Shown here: positions 53,411 through 62,303 of the stretch, in pieces
Numbering within the stretch: the stretch's first letter is position 1
Layout of the letters: every line of letters begins with the position of its first letter
From: a bacterium
Lineage (GTDB): Bacteria > Planctomycetota > Planctomycetia > Pirellulales > Pirellulaceae
Assembly (NCBI GenBank): GCA_030430075.1
Contig: JAUIGN010000003.1
Span: 186,001 to 250,000, forward strand
Reading direction: 5' to 3'
DNA: 64,000 bases
Made by a program: the position numbers and the translations under genes
Notes under the pieces: generated by a model
Databases searched by the model: none
What the model was told of the DNA's origin: nothing
What the model saw: only the letters and a program-made list of their open reading frames with translations

Positions 53411-53662
53411 TCAGTCGTCGTGGTTGTCGCTGGGCAACGGCAACGTGAACCGCGGTTCCACTTCCGGCTCGGCAGCCTTCTTCGACGTCTGGCGAATCTT
53501 CTGGCTCAGGACGGCCGCGTCATACCAGGTGAAACTCAAGTCCGGATTCGACGCGTAACGCCCCAAAGTCCGCAGCGTCTCGGCCCGGTTGTTGTCGTCG
53601 TAGAGGAAGATATAACGTTCGGCACCCTTGACCAGTGCCAGTACATTGATGTCCTGCGGCAC
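53411..53662 (-). CDS. Small conserved-looking protein upstream of xer
   Basis: About 83 residues from a GTG at 53662 (GGAG ten bases upstream); the frame is open to 53887 but the upstream part has no protein-like character. The sequence NVLALVKGAERYIFLYDD and LSFTWYDAAVLSQKIRQ looks like a compact alpha/beta fold. The acidic end (PSDNHDD) is typical of a real C-terminus. I do not recognise a named family; it resembles short planctomycete hypotheticals. It precedes the xer gene by 84 bases in the same direction. Confidence 0.5.
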   Translation of the reverse strand: MPQDINVLALVKGAERYIFLYDDNNRAETLRTLGRYASNPDLSFTWYDAAVLSQKIRQTSKKAAEPEVEPRFTLPLPSDNHDD

Positions 53663-54046
53663 GTCCCCGGTTCTCCATTCATGGTCGCGATACAATCCGT
53701 TGCAGGTCGCACCGCGGCAGCGATTACCGCCGCCTGCGGAACCTACCGCTCGTATCGGCCAATCCACCTCTGCCACACCACTCGGGTTTTGCCGGTAGAC
53801 CGGGACGCAACCACCGCAGCGATCCGGGGCCGGTGATAGCAGCGTCGGATAAAGTCGTCGGCTGGCTGGGGATAGGACGGCCCACACCTGGAAAGGGGAG
53901 CTTGGGAACCGAACAATAAAATGGCAAGAGCAACCTAAATCGTTGGCTCGGCAGATGATACCGTTATGCTAACGAGGCAACCGGTAGCGGTTGTGCGGGT
54001 GATGCGAAGCCGGCGACGACATCGAGCCAACCGGGCGCAGCGGTGG
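53663..54046. other. Gap between Bat operon end and small gene, 384 bp
   Basis: The Bat operon ends here. The region must carry the promoter of the small gene/xer pair. TATCAT occurs on the minus strand near 53955, without a well-spaced -35. The open frame to 53887 is an extension of the small gene. No other feature is seen. Confidence 0.35.
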
Positions 54047-54823
54047 CTAATAGGTGACGGCCGACGAAGCGTCGATCCAGCCCTGCTGGGTGCCCGGCAG
54101 TTCGATCAGCAGCCAGTCCCCCCGCCGCTCGACGACAACGAACTCGGCCCCTTCCGGCAACGCTTGCGTGAATGCGGGCGCATAGCTCTCCGCATCACCC
54201 TTTCGCGCCGTCACCTGCTTGGCAACGACCACTCCCCGCTCGAGCACGTCGACTCGATACCAGTCATAGGCGACCGAAGCGGCCAGCACCGCTGTCACCA
54301 GCAGCATCGCCAAGGCCGCGCGGTTCAAGAGTCGAGGTCGCCAATAGAGTCCTACCACGGCCAACACGAACGTCACCACCGCGGCCCCCATATCGATGCG
54401 CACCTTCTCGGGGTAGCTGATCCAGTCCTGCCAAAACAGGATGTATTCGACAAACGGTTTCCGGGGCCGATCGGTCGTAACCGGACTCAGCGCGGCAGCC
54501 AGGTTGGCCGCCAGGTAGGGGTCGCGAGGCCGATAGCGGCAAGCTTGCCGATAACAGGCGATCGCTCGGCCACGCTGGCCTGCCCGCATAAAGGCGTTGC
54601 CCTGGTTGTAGAGAACCGCCCCGGACCGCAGACCACTGTCCAACATCTCCTGGTACTGGGCTGCGACCCGCAAGAAGTCCGCAGGCCGTTCCGCTTCCGC
54701 AAACGCTTCTTGTGCGCGCTGAACCTGGGCAAAGATGGCCGGCTCGACACGTCCGCCGCAGCCGGTTGACATCAATGCCAGCACGGCCGGCACGTTCAGC
54801 AAGATCAGCACGCGAGCTGGCAT
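54047..54823 (-). CDS. BatE-like TPR/SH3-domain protein
   Basis: A 258-residue protein ending the Bat operon. The N-terminus has a lipobox-like segment (LALMSTGCGG). A TPR pair follows (YQEMLDSGLRSGAVLYNQGNAFMRAGQRGRAIACYRQA) and then two membrane spans (MGAAVVTFVLAVVGLYW, ALAMLLVTAVLAASVAYDW). The C-terminus looks like a small SH3b domain (VVVAKQVTARKGDAESYAPAFTQALPEGAEFVVVERRGDWLLIELPGTQQGWI). This architecture matches BatE-type proteins. Its ATG overlaps the batD stop by one base (TGATG). Confidence 0.78.
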   Translation of the reverse strand: MPARVLILLNVPAVLALMSTGCGGRVEPAIFAQVQRAQEAFAEAERPADFLRVAAQYQEMLDSGLRSGAVLYNQGNAFMRAGQRGRAIACYRQACRYRPRDPYLAANLAAALSPVTTDRPRKPFVEYILFWQDWISYPEKVRIDMGAAVVTFVLAVVGLYWRPRLLNRAALAMLLVTAVLAASVAYDWYRVDVLERGVVVAKQVTARKGDAESYAPAFTQALPEGAEFVVVERRGDWLLIELPGTQQGWIDASSAVTY

Positions 54824-56790
54824 CAGGCGACTAGCTTTCTACTGCGAAGGTCTTGAACCAGATCTGCCAACACGCCCTCCGCCTCCCGTTGGACAGCGGC
54901 GAACTCGACCCCGACGCTCGCATAGCGCATCCCATCGCAAGCTTCCAATACCCGGGTCAATCGCTCGACCAATGATGGCGGCACGCCTTGTGCCTCGAGC
55001 TCCCGCGCGGCTTCGGCCGACGTGAGCCCGTTCTCGTCAAGATCGCAGGCATCGGCCACCAGTCCGACCAATCCATCGCTGATCGCTTCTGCCGCCTGGC
55101 GCACATCGCTGCCCTCCGCCGCCGCCAGCCGCTGCCGTGCCCGCCCACCGGCCGACTTGCGCCGTTGCCGGCCGTGGTCATCCTGCCACCGTTGCCACCG
55201 TTGCGAAACGAGTGCGATCACGACGAAGAGGCCGGCCAACCCGCCCATGCCGAGAAACCACCGCCGCGGATTGACGCCATCGTTACGGAATTGGGCGAGG
55301 TCGGTGACGTTGGCATAGATGCCGTCCGACAAGACACCGATCTCGGCAGTCTGCCCATGCGGGCGAACGGCCATCGCAATTTCACTCGTCGCCAACTGGC
55401 TGGCCGGAGAGATGGCAATCGGAATCGGATCCGATTCCAGGGTGACGTACGCTTCGCTTTCGACGTCGAAATAGGTCAGGATCGGAACGGCAGGAAACAC
55501 GGTCGTGGATTCTGCCTTGGGGCGAAGACTGTAGGTAAAGCGGCGCGTTTCTTCTTCGGTCTGCTCGGTGGCCTCGTAGACTTTGAACTCGGCGGCCAGG
55601 TCGGGCTGGGCGGCCAGATTGGGCGCGGCGGCCTGGTTCAACGTCCCGGTCCCGCGGACCCAGAGTGTCAGGGTCATCGGATCTCCCACGCTGGCCTCGG
55701 TCGGCGTTAGTTCCGCCCCGCCGACGAAGCTGCCGATCGCCCCCGCATACGTCGACGGTCGGCCCTCGCGCGGCGGCTCCTTGATCTCCAGTGCCGGAGG
55801 ACGAGCGATCGCGTAGACGGTTTCCAATTCGACGTTTCCACGGGTGTTGATCCGCGCCGCGAACTGCCCCTTGATGGTCACCATTCCCAACGACAGCGGT
55901 CCGGGCCGCTGCGGGATGACCGTCCGCTCAAAGACGTATTCCCAGTATTCGACCAGGCGCCCGCGCCGGTCTTCGCGCCGCACGCGGCGCGGCTGCGGTC
56001 GAAAGGCCAGCCGATTGTCGCCCCCCAACGAACCGAAGAATCCTGAAAACCCGCTCATCGCACCCTGGTAGTTGTTGATGGAGACGCCAAACGAGGTGTC
56101 GTCCACGTACGGTCGAATCCAACGGTCAAGCGGCCGCTGGGGCTGCAAGGCGTCGTCCAGAAAGTCATCGTCGGCCCAGGGGATGGTCAACAAGGGAAGG
56201 CGCCGTCGCAGCCGCAGCGGGTCGGTCTCCGCGGCCGGTTCGGGCAAACTCTTGATTGCCATCGTCAACCGAACCTGAAACGGCTGCAGCGGGTAGACCG
56301 ACTCCGGTTCGGTCGTCACCTCCAGATAGACCAGGTCCTGATCGTCGATGTCGGCAACCTGGAGAGAAAGCACGCGACCCTGGTAGGTTGTTCCGTCAAC
56401 CTGCACGGTAGGACCGGGGATTTCAATCCGCCCCGCTCGGCGCGGCCTCAGTTGATACTCGAACAGCGGGCCAATCCGCACCACCTGTTGCCGCCGGCCA
56501 CCATTGCGAATGCTGCGCGAAGATTGAATCTGGGACCGGCTGACCAGTTTGACGTCAAACGCGTCGAAGGCCGACATATCCGGTTCGGACTCCATGCCGC
56601 AGTGGTTCAGCAAGACACGATAATCGACCGGCTCGCCGACGAACGCCTGCTCCTGATCCAACTCGACGAGCACTTCCGGCGCCTGCCCCAGCGCGCTGCC
56701 CCACGCCGCCCACCAGACCATCATGCCGGCCAGCCAGGGCACCGGCAGAGTGCATTTCATGAGAAGCCGCATCGAACGACGCACCACCAT
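54823..56790 (-). CDS. batD: BatD-like oxygen-tolerance protein
   Basis: A 655-residue exported protein. A signal peptide (LPVPWLAGMMVWWAAWGSALGQ) is followed by beta-rich repeats: PEVLVELDQEQAFVGEPVDYRVLL, then VRIGPLFEYQLRPRRAGRIEIPGPTVQVDG, the BatD/DUF11-like pattern. A late membrane span (WFLGMGGLAGLFVVIALV) and a cytoplasmic helical tail finish it. In other bacteria BatD acts with the VWA proteins BatA and BatB in an inner-membrane complex. Its start is two bases after the preceding stop; it overlaps the BatE-like gene by one base. Confidence 0.87.
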   Translation of the reverse strand: MVVRRSMRLLMKCTLPVPWLAGMMVWWAAWGSALGQAPEVLVELDQEQAFVGEPVDYRVLLNHCGMESEPDMSAFDAFDVKLVSRSQIQSSRSIRNGGRRQQVVRIGPLFEYQLRPRRAGRIEIPGPTVQVDGTTYQGRVLSLQVADIDDQDLVYLEVTTEPESVYPLQPFQVRLTMAIKSLPEPAAETDPLRLRRRLPLLTIPWADDDFLDDALQPQRPLDRWIRPYVDDTSFGVSINNYQGAMSGFSGFFGSLGGDNRLAFRPQPRRVRREDRRGRLVEYWEYVFERTVIPQRPGPLSLGMVTIKGQFAARINTRGNVELETVYAIARPPALEIKEPPREGRPSTYAGAIGSFVGGAELTPTEASVGDPMTLTLWVRGTGTLNQAAAPNLAAQPDLAAEFKVYEATEQTEEETRRFTYSLRPKAESTTVFPAVPILTYFDVESEAYVTLESDPIPIAISPASQLATSEIAMAVRPHGQTAEIGVLSDGIYANVTDLAQFRNDGVNPRRWFLGMGGLAGLFVVIALVSQRWQRWQDDHGRQRRKSAGGRARQRLAAAEGSDVRQAAEAISDGLVGLVADACDLDENGLTSAEAARELEAQGVPPSLVERLTRVLEACDGMRYASVGVEFAAVQREAEGVLADLVQDLRSRKLVA

Positions 56791-56792
56791 CC

Positions 56793-58817
56793 CTACCAGT
56801 CCCTCTCGACGATGATCCGCGAACGTATCAACCGGCGCAATTCCTGCTCGAACTCGCGGTGCTGCCGCTCGCGCTCACGCACCTGGCGGAGCAGCGATTC
56901 GGCTTCTTCCCGAGACAACTGCCGAGCTGATTCGGCCGGCCGCCCCGCCTCTCGATCCGGCTCCTTCTGCTTTGACGGCTCCTCGTCGGAGGCCTGCTGC
57001 CCCGGTTGCTGGTCTTCTTCTTGTGGTTGCCGCGGTTCCTGTTCGGATTCGCCGTCCTGCTTCTGTTGTTGATCGGAGGAAGGGTCGCCCTGCTTGTCCT
57101 GCTTGCCTTGCTGGTCGTCGCTCGTCTGCTGCTGATCCTGCTGTTGCTGATCTTGGCCTTGGTCTTGCTGCCGGTCTTGCTGATCCTGGTTTTGCTGGTC
57201 CTGCTGTTGATCGTCACGCGGCAGCAGGGCGGCGATTTCCTTGAGCAGTTCGAGCGCCTCTTCCTGTTTCGGCAAGGCGGCTGCCCAGTCCTCCTGCTGA
57301 AGGTCGTCCGCCGCCGCACCGGTCAGCATCTTGATTCTGGGGCCAAGCTCCACTGCCTTCTCGTACGCGGCTTGGGCGGTGACGGGCGGCACCTTGGGCT
57401 CGGCGACCGCCGCCGGATCGTCGGCCGCGCCGGGATCGGTCGCGTTTCGCCCGATTTCGCTCGGCGACGCCTCGTCAGCCTCCTCGGCCGCCGGGGAATC
57501 CTGGCCTGCGGACGACGTCGCCCCGCCAGGGTCTTCTTCCGATGTCGGGAGCGGAATCTCCGTCGGCCCCCCGGGCTCGACTGCCGCATCGCCGGCTTCC
57601 GATCGCGCTTCAGCCAGCAACTGCGTCGCCTTGCGGATCAGCATTCCTGCCCAACCCGAAACAAACTGCTGTTCTTCCCGGGCATCTTCCCCGGGGAGCG
57701 GCTCATCCGCAGGGTCGGCCCCGTTCGTTTCGTCGGACGACGCCAGCCGTGCCGCGTTCACCAGTTCCGTCTGGGATGCAATGGCCGTCTCCAAGATGGC
57801 CTCGAAGGGTGCCAGCAGTTCGAACAGTTGATTCAAGGGCGGCAGCACGTCGGTCTGGGCAGCCAGCGCCGCCGGCAGATGGCGATCACCGAGCTGCTCT
57901 GCAGCCGTTCGCATGGCGTTCCCGGACTCGTCTGCCAGGCCCTGCAAGACCTGACGAACCTGCTGCATTTCAGCGGCCGGTGGCGATGCCGGAGACGGTG
58001 CGCTGTTCGGCCCTCCCGGTGGATTTGCCGCCGATGCATCCGGGGGCGGCTGAAGTACCTGTTCCAGTTTCTGCTTGAGCGGCTCGATCTCCCGCACCAG
58101 CTCGTGCTGTGCCGTCGATAGCCGGCGCGCGGCTTGGCGCAGCGAGGGAGTATTCAACGCCGGCGGCAGGACGCGGACGGCAGCTCGCACGCCGCGCTGT
58201 TCGTCCTTCAGCCATTGTAGATACTCAAGCACGCTCATTGCGTCGCGGCGCCGCTCCCGATCCCGTTCGGCCCAGCGATCCTGAATATGCTTGCTCCAGA
58301 TCCGCAGCAATTCGAGGTTCCGACGCGCGCCACGATGCGCGGGGTCGGTCCGCAAGGCCTGGCGGTAATGGTCGACCGCGGTTCTGACAAGCAGCAAGCC
58401 TTCCTCCCGAGCCGGCTCGACCGCCTCCTCGGGCGCCTCGCCGAAATGCCGTTTGAGTTGGTCAGCCGCCAGGCAGCCCAAGTTGTAATGGGCCGCCGCC
58501 GCCAGTTCCGGGTCGCGGGCCAGGGCAGCCGCTCGCAACCGGGCTTCTGCCTCGTCGTGCTTGCCTTGTGCGGCCAATGCCGTCCCGTGATTGAATGCTA
58601 ACCGCGGGTCTTCTGGACGATCCTGTGCCGCCTTGGCAAAGGCCTCGGCAGCTTCGGCAAACTGGCCGGCCTGATGCAGGCGAAGTCCCTCGCGGACCTG
58701 GTTCGCCACCTCACGATCCGCCACGGCAACCAGTGGCAGACATGCGCACATCGCAAACACGACAAGGGCGACCGGGCGGCGGGCGATGGCGATCCGTAGA
58801 AGCTTGCTGGAGGTCAT
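56793..58817 (-). CDS. BatC-like TPR protein with Gln/Asp-rich C-terminal tail
   Basis: About 674 residues. A signal-like N-terminus (PVALVVFAMCACLPLVAVAD) precedes TPRs (LRLHQAGQFAEAAEAFAKAA, LAFNHGTALAAQGKHDEAEARL, HYNLGCLAADQL, YRQALRTDPAHRGARRNLELL). After a long Ala/Pro-rich middle, about 100 residues are made almost wholly of Gln, Asp, Glu, Lys and Ser (QQDQQNQDQQDRQQDQGQD), followed by a helical end (LLRQVRERERQHREF). Such tails occur in BatC/TPR proteins of this operon. I start at the ATG at 58817, which overlaps the upstream VWA stop by four bases; the frame stays open to 58916. Confidence 0.85.
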   Translation of the reverse strand: MTSSKLLRIAIARRPVALVVFAMCACLPLVAVADREVANQVREGLRLHQAGQFAEAAEAFAKAAQDRPEDPRLAFNHGTALAAQGKHDEAEARLRAAALARDPELAAAAHYNLGCLAADQLKRHFGEAPEEAVEPAREEGLLLVRTAVDHYRQALRTDPAHRGARRNLELLRIWSKHIQDRWAERDRERRRDAMSVLEYLQWLKDEQRGVRAAVRVLPPALNTPSLRQAARRLSTAQHELVREIEPLKQKLEQVLQPPPDASAANPPGGPNSAPSPASPPAAEMQQVRQVLQGLADESGNAMRTAAEQLGDRHLPAALAAQTDVLPPLNQLFELLAPFEAILETAIASQTELVNAARLASSDETNGADPADEPLPGEDAREEQQFVSGWAGMLIRKATQLLAEARSEAGDAAVEPGGPTEIPLPTSEEDPGGATSSAGQDSPAAEEADEASPSEIGRNATDPGAADDPAAVAEPKVPPVTAQAAYEKAVELGPRIKMLTGAAADDLQQEDWAAALPKQEEALELLKEIAALLPRDDQQQDQQNQDQQDRQQDQGQDQQQQDQQQTSDDQQGKQDKQGDPSSDQQQKQDGESEQEPRQPQEEDQQPGQQASDEEPSKQKEPDREAGRPAESARQLSREEAESLLRQVRERERQHREFEQELRRLIRSRIIVERDW

Positions 58818-59854
58818 CGGGACAGTTCCGTGCGCGGACTGGGGGCTCTCTTTCGAGGATATCGTGGAATTGTCATTTCCAGCAACAGGCATCCCAGGCC
58901 GAATGCCAGAAACCACTGGAATCGCTCGCGATACCGCCGCCGACGCTCGGTGACCGCCGAGCCCTGAGCCAACTCGGCCAGGTGGTCCTCATAAATCTGA
59001 CCCAGGTCGTATGCGGACGTTCGAGCCGGGATGTAGGCCCCGCCGGTCGTCAGCGCCACCGACTTGAGTACTCGTTCGTCCAGCTTCGACCAGACTTCCT
59101 GGCCTTCATGTTGCAGGAACTGCAAACTCCCCCGCTCGTCCCGGATCGGAATTCGCTTCCCCTGCTCGACATCACCCAGGCCAAGCGCAAAGATCTTGAC
59201 GCCCCGGTCGGCCGCCGCCTGGGCCGCTTCCTCGGGAAAAGAATCGTGATCTTCCCCGTCGGTAATCAGAACCAGCACTTGATCACGATCGGGCTCAACC
59301 GGCATGGATGCCAGGGCCTTGCGAATCGCGTCACCGATTAAACTGCCGCCACGGGGCGCGCTATCGGTGTCGATGTCGTCGAGCACCATCTCGAAGAAAC
59401 CGTGGTCGGTCGTGAGGGGGACCGTCACAACCGCGGCACCAGCGAACGCGATCAGTCCGACACGGTCTCCCCGCACCCGGGCCAACAGATCACGAATGTC
59501 CGACTTGGCACGCTCCAGCCGACTCGGCCGCACGTCTTCGGCCGTCATCGAACGCGAGACATCGAGCAACACGAAGACGTCGACGCCTCGCGAACGGACC
59601 TCCTGAAAGTAGAGCCCCCACCGGGGCCGGGCGACGGCGACCACCAACAGGCCAACCCCGGCCAGCAACAGGACGGTTCGCAGCACGCCTCGCCAACGTT
59701 CGGCAGTTGGTTGGAGATGGACCAGCATCGGGTGATCGGCAAACCGTTCGGCAGCCTGCCGCCGCTTCCGCCGCGCATGCCACAGCAAGAGCCCCATGAA
59801 CGGCAGGAGCCAGAGCAATAACAGGAGTCTTGGTGAGTCCCAGTGCATGGGCAT
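58814..59854 (-). CDS. batB: VWA-domain membrane protein (BatB-like)
   Basis: About 346 residues. Two N-terminal spans (LLLLLWLLPFMGLLLW, RTVLLLAGVGLLVVAVARP) bracket the ARPRWG block usual in BatA/B. The VWA domain has an intact metal site: D98-V-S-R-S-M (VFVLLDVSRSM, DxSxS), GDRVGLIAFAGAAVV and LVLITDGEDHDS. A final span (FQWFLAFGLGCLLLEMTI) re-enters the membrane. It probably works with the BatA-like VWA protein encoded upstream. The ATG at 59854 is chosen; one at 59848 is close by. Confidence 0.88.
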   Translation of the reverse strand: MPMHWDSPRLLLLLWLLPFMGLLLWHARRKRRQAAERFADHPMLVHLQPTAERWRGVLRTVLLLAGVGLLVVAVARPRWGLYFQEVRSRGVDVFVLLDVSRSMTAEDVRPSRLERAKSDIRDLLARVRGDRVGLIAFAGAAVVTVPLTTDHGFFEMVLDDIDTDSAPRGGSLIGDAIRKALASMPVEPDRDQVLVLITDGEDHDSFPEEAAQAAADRGVKIFALGLGDVEQGKRIPIRDERGSLQFLQHEGQEVWSKLDERVLKSVALTTGGAYIPARTSAYDLGQIYEDHLAELAQGSAVTERRRRYRERFQWFLAFGLGCLLLEMTIPRYPRKRAPSPRTELSR

Positions 59855-59957
59855 GTCTGATCGTTTTGTCTGGTGTCTGGTTGAATGGGTTCGGTGGTAA
59901 CGGGTGGCGGGATCAAGCGCCGCGGACGGCACGTACCGCGCGCTCGTCGGCCCGTTG

Positions 59958-61028
59958 TTACGGCAGGGACCGGAATCTTGTGCAACGCAACATCAATTCG
60001 AGCACCAGCAGCGCCAGCCCGCCGAGGACCAGCGACTGGTAGAGCTCCCGGTACTCGGTAAACAGGCGTCCTTCGGCCACCGTTTTCTCCAGTTTGTCGA
60101 TCTCCGCATAAACTTCTCCCAGAGCTTCGGTATCGCGCGCATTGAAGTAGCGCCCACCGGTGGTGTCCGCCAGCATCCTTAGCGATTGCTCGTCCAGCCT
60201 CACCTCGCGGTTCACCAACACCTGGCGGCCGAACATGTTCTCAGCCGGGAAGGGGGCGTACCCGGTCGACCCCACGCCGATGCTGTAGACCTTCATGCCG
60301 AACTCTTTGGCCGCCCGCGCGGCCTGCTCGGGCTCGACCACCCCGGCCGTATTCTCACCGTCGGAAAGCAGAATGATCACTTTGCTCTTGGCGGCCGAAT
60401 CGCGGAGCCGCGCGACCGCCAGGGTGACCGCATCACCGATTGCCGTCGACTGCTCTTCCGCCAGGTAGCGCTCGTTAATCACCTGCCCGGCGGCGTCGCG
60501 AATCGGCTGCGGGATCTCGACCGTCTCCAGAACTTGCGCCAGGGCAGCGTGATCCAGCGTCAGCGGCGACCGGCCTTCGGCGAACCCGCCAAACGAAACC
60601 AGGCCGATCAGGTCATCCGGGCGGCCGGCGAGCCGGTCGTCGCCGAGGACAAAATCACGAAAGACGTGCTTGACCGCCTGCAGCCGGTTAACCCGTTCGC
60701 CCTCAAGCTCGAAATCGAGGGCCGACATCGAACCGGATCGGTCCAGGCACATCATGATCGCGATCCCGTCCTTGCGAACGCGAAAATCACGGAGTCCGAG
60801 TTGCGGGCGAGCCATCGCCAGCACGCAGAGCGCCAATCCCGCCAACCGCAGCCACGGCAGCCCGCGTCGAACGTGTTGAGCCCAGGTGCGGGGCAGTTCT
60901 GTGACGAGCGACGTACTGGAATACCAGATCGCACCTTGCCGCTCGCGGCGCAGGGACTGCAAGGCGACGATCGCCAACGGGATCAGGGCCAGCAGCCACC
61001 AGGGATGGTGAAGCCGAAAGTCAGCCAT
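59958..61028 (-). CDS. batA: VWA-domain membrane protein (BatA-like)
   Basis: A 356-residue protein starting with FRLHHPWWLLALIPLAIVALQSL, the BatA N-terminal span. A second span (LRLAGLALCVLAMARPQLG) precedes the VWA domain, metal site D96-R-S-G-S-M (DxSGS), DDLIGLVSFGGFAEG and KVIILLSDGENTAGV. A C-terminal span (LYQSLVLGGLALLVLELML) matches the family. In aerotolerance operons it partners BatB and BatD. Its ATG overlaps the stop of the lipoprotein gene by eight bases, so translation is coupled. Confidence 0.9.
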   Translation of the reverse strand: MADFRLHHPWWLLALIPLAIVALQSLRRERQGAIWYSSTSLVTELPRTWAQHVRRGLPWLRLAGLALCVLAMARPQLGLRDFRVRKDGIAIMMCLDRSGSMSALDFELEGERVNRLQAVKHVFRDFVLGDDRLAGRPDDLIGLVSFGGFAEGRSPLTLDHAALAQVLETVEIPQPIRDAAGQVINERYLAEEQSTAIGDAVTLAVARLRDSAAKSKVIILLSDGENTAGVVEPEQAARAAKEFGMKVYSIGVGSTGYAPFPAENMFGRQVLVNREVRLDEQSLRMLADTTGGRYFNARDTEALGEVYAEIDKLEKTVAEGRLFTEYRELYQSLVLGGLALLVLELMLRCTRFRSLP

Positions 61029-62157
61029 TCGCGGCCCCCTGATGGTCGGCGGCCCCCTGCCGGTCTACGGCAACGGGCCGAGCGGTCGCACCGTCGATGC
61101 CTACAAAGGCCCGCGCCCGGGCGAACGCTTCCTGCCTGTCCTCGCCTGCCGGCTGGTAGGCGGCGAATTTCACCAGGTCCGCCGACTCGAGAAAACGCTG
61201 CAGGCGCAGACGTTCGTCCTCCGAAAACACCTGGCCGCCACCGATCTCACGAAGAAACTCTTCGGTCGTCTGTTCCGGCGCGTGCACGCCGGTAGTCCCC
61301 TCGATGTACCGGCGGACCACGCCGGTCAGCTCCGCGTAAAACAACTTGACATCCTGCAGGTGCAGTTCTTCCCGCCAGATGCGGTCCAGTTCGGACGCGG
61401 CGATCTCCCGCGGGCTCGGCGGCGGCTCCAACCGAGCCGTTGCGCGGCGGCGGAACGCCCACACGAACAGAACGATCAGGCCACCCGCCAGGACCGCGCC
61501 GCCCACCATCCACGTCCAGGCAAAGACCTTCCGGGGCAACTCGACAGGCGGCGCCGGGCCTTGCAGTGCGTCCAGCGACGGAGCCTCGCTATCCAGCAAC
61601 GAAACGACCTCGACGGCCAGCGCTTCGGTCTCCAGGGATTGCCGACGTCGTTCGCCCCCTGACCCCGGCGCGGTAAAGGACACCGTGATCGGATCGATTT
61701 CCAACATTCCGGTCCGCGGGGCTTCCAGCGTGTAGATTTGCCGCCGGATCTCCCGGTCACCACGAACCTCGACCAGCGGTTCGCGAAAATCAAGCACCAC
61801 AAACTGGCCGATCGCTTCACCGAACGGGGGCAATTCAACATCGGTGCCGGCTGTCGCGCTCACGGTGACCGTCAGCGTCGGCTCGTCCGAGAGGCGTGCC
61901 GGCGCCGGCGCCACCTCGACACGCACGCGGACCGGCCCCAATTCTTTCTCCGTCCGAACTCCAACCGTGGCGGCGGCCGCAGGCCCGTCCGGCGTCGCCG
62001 AATCGGTTGCCGAACGCGGCTCCGGCCGGCAACCGAAACTACCGGCCAGGGCGAGGCTCAAGCAGAGCGTCACGTTCAGGCAGTTGCCGAACGCGGGGCG
62101 AAGGTTGACGCGCCGGCCTGGCTTGCCCGTTTCCATGTTCCGCGCTGTTGGTACCAT
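61021..62157 (-). CDS. Lipoprotein in Bat operon with BatD-like beta domain and cytoplasmic tail
   Basis: About 378 residues. A possible lipobox (LALAGSFGCRPEP) ends the signal peptide. A beta-rich domain follows (VRVRVEVAPAPARLSDEPTLTVTVSATAGTDVELPPFGEA), comparable to the repeats of BatD. Then comes one membrane span (WMVGGAVLAGGLIVLFVWAF) and a helical cytoplasmic tail (LFYAELTGVVRRYIEGTTGVHAPEQTTEEFL) of the type seen in DUF4381-like Bat proteins. It occupies the usual slot between DUF58 and the VWA genes. The start is uncertain: 62157 or 62136. Confidence 0.68.
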   Translation of the reverse strand: MVPTARNMETGKPGRRVNLRPAFGNCLNVTLCLSLALAGSFGCRPEPRSATDSATPDGPAAAATVGVRTEKELGPVRVRVEVAPAPARLSDEPTLTVTVSATAGTDVELPPFGEAIGQFVVLDFREPLVEVRGDREIRRQIYTLEAPRTGMLEIDPITVSFTAPGSGGERRRQSLETEALAVEVVSLLDSEAPSLDALQGPAPPVELPRKVFAWTWMVGGAVLAGGLIVLFVWAFRRRATARLEPPPSPREIAASELDRIWREELHLQDVKLFYAELTGVVRRYIEGTTGVHAPEQTTEEFLREIGGGQVFSEDERLRLQRFLESADLVKFAAYQPAGEDRQEAFARARAFVGIDGATARPVAVDRQGAADHQGAANG

Positions 62158-62225
62158 GAATCGCTCGTCAGGAACTTGCCTTGGGGACCCATCCTGGTGG
62201 CGTCCGCGCCGCGGCGAACACAACC

Positions 62226-62272
62226 GGAATGGGCGACCTTCGGTCGGCCGATTCCATGGGGTCAGAGACGCG
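62226..62272 (+). repeat. 47-bp GGGGTCAGAGAC element, copy 2
   Basis: 38 of 47 bases identical, without gaps, to 10776-10822. It sits in the gap between the DUF58 gene and the lipoprotein gene, inside an otherwise tightly packed operon. Confidence 0.7.
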
Positions 62273-62303
62273 GGCCGGACCGTGGAGTTTTCAGTTTTTC
62301 TCT

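Noticed and set aside
57006-58121. Plus-strand open frame rich in Leu and Val
   Set aside because: Antisense of the Gln/Asp-rich BatC-like tail; the apparent hydrophobic segments come from reverse-complemented CAG-type codons.
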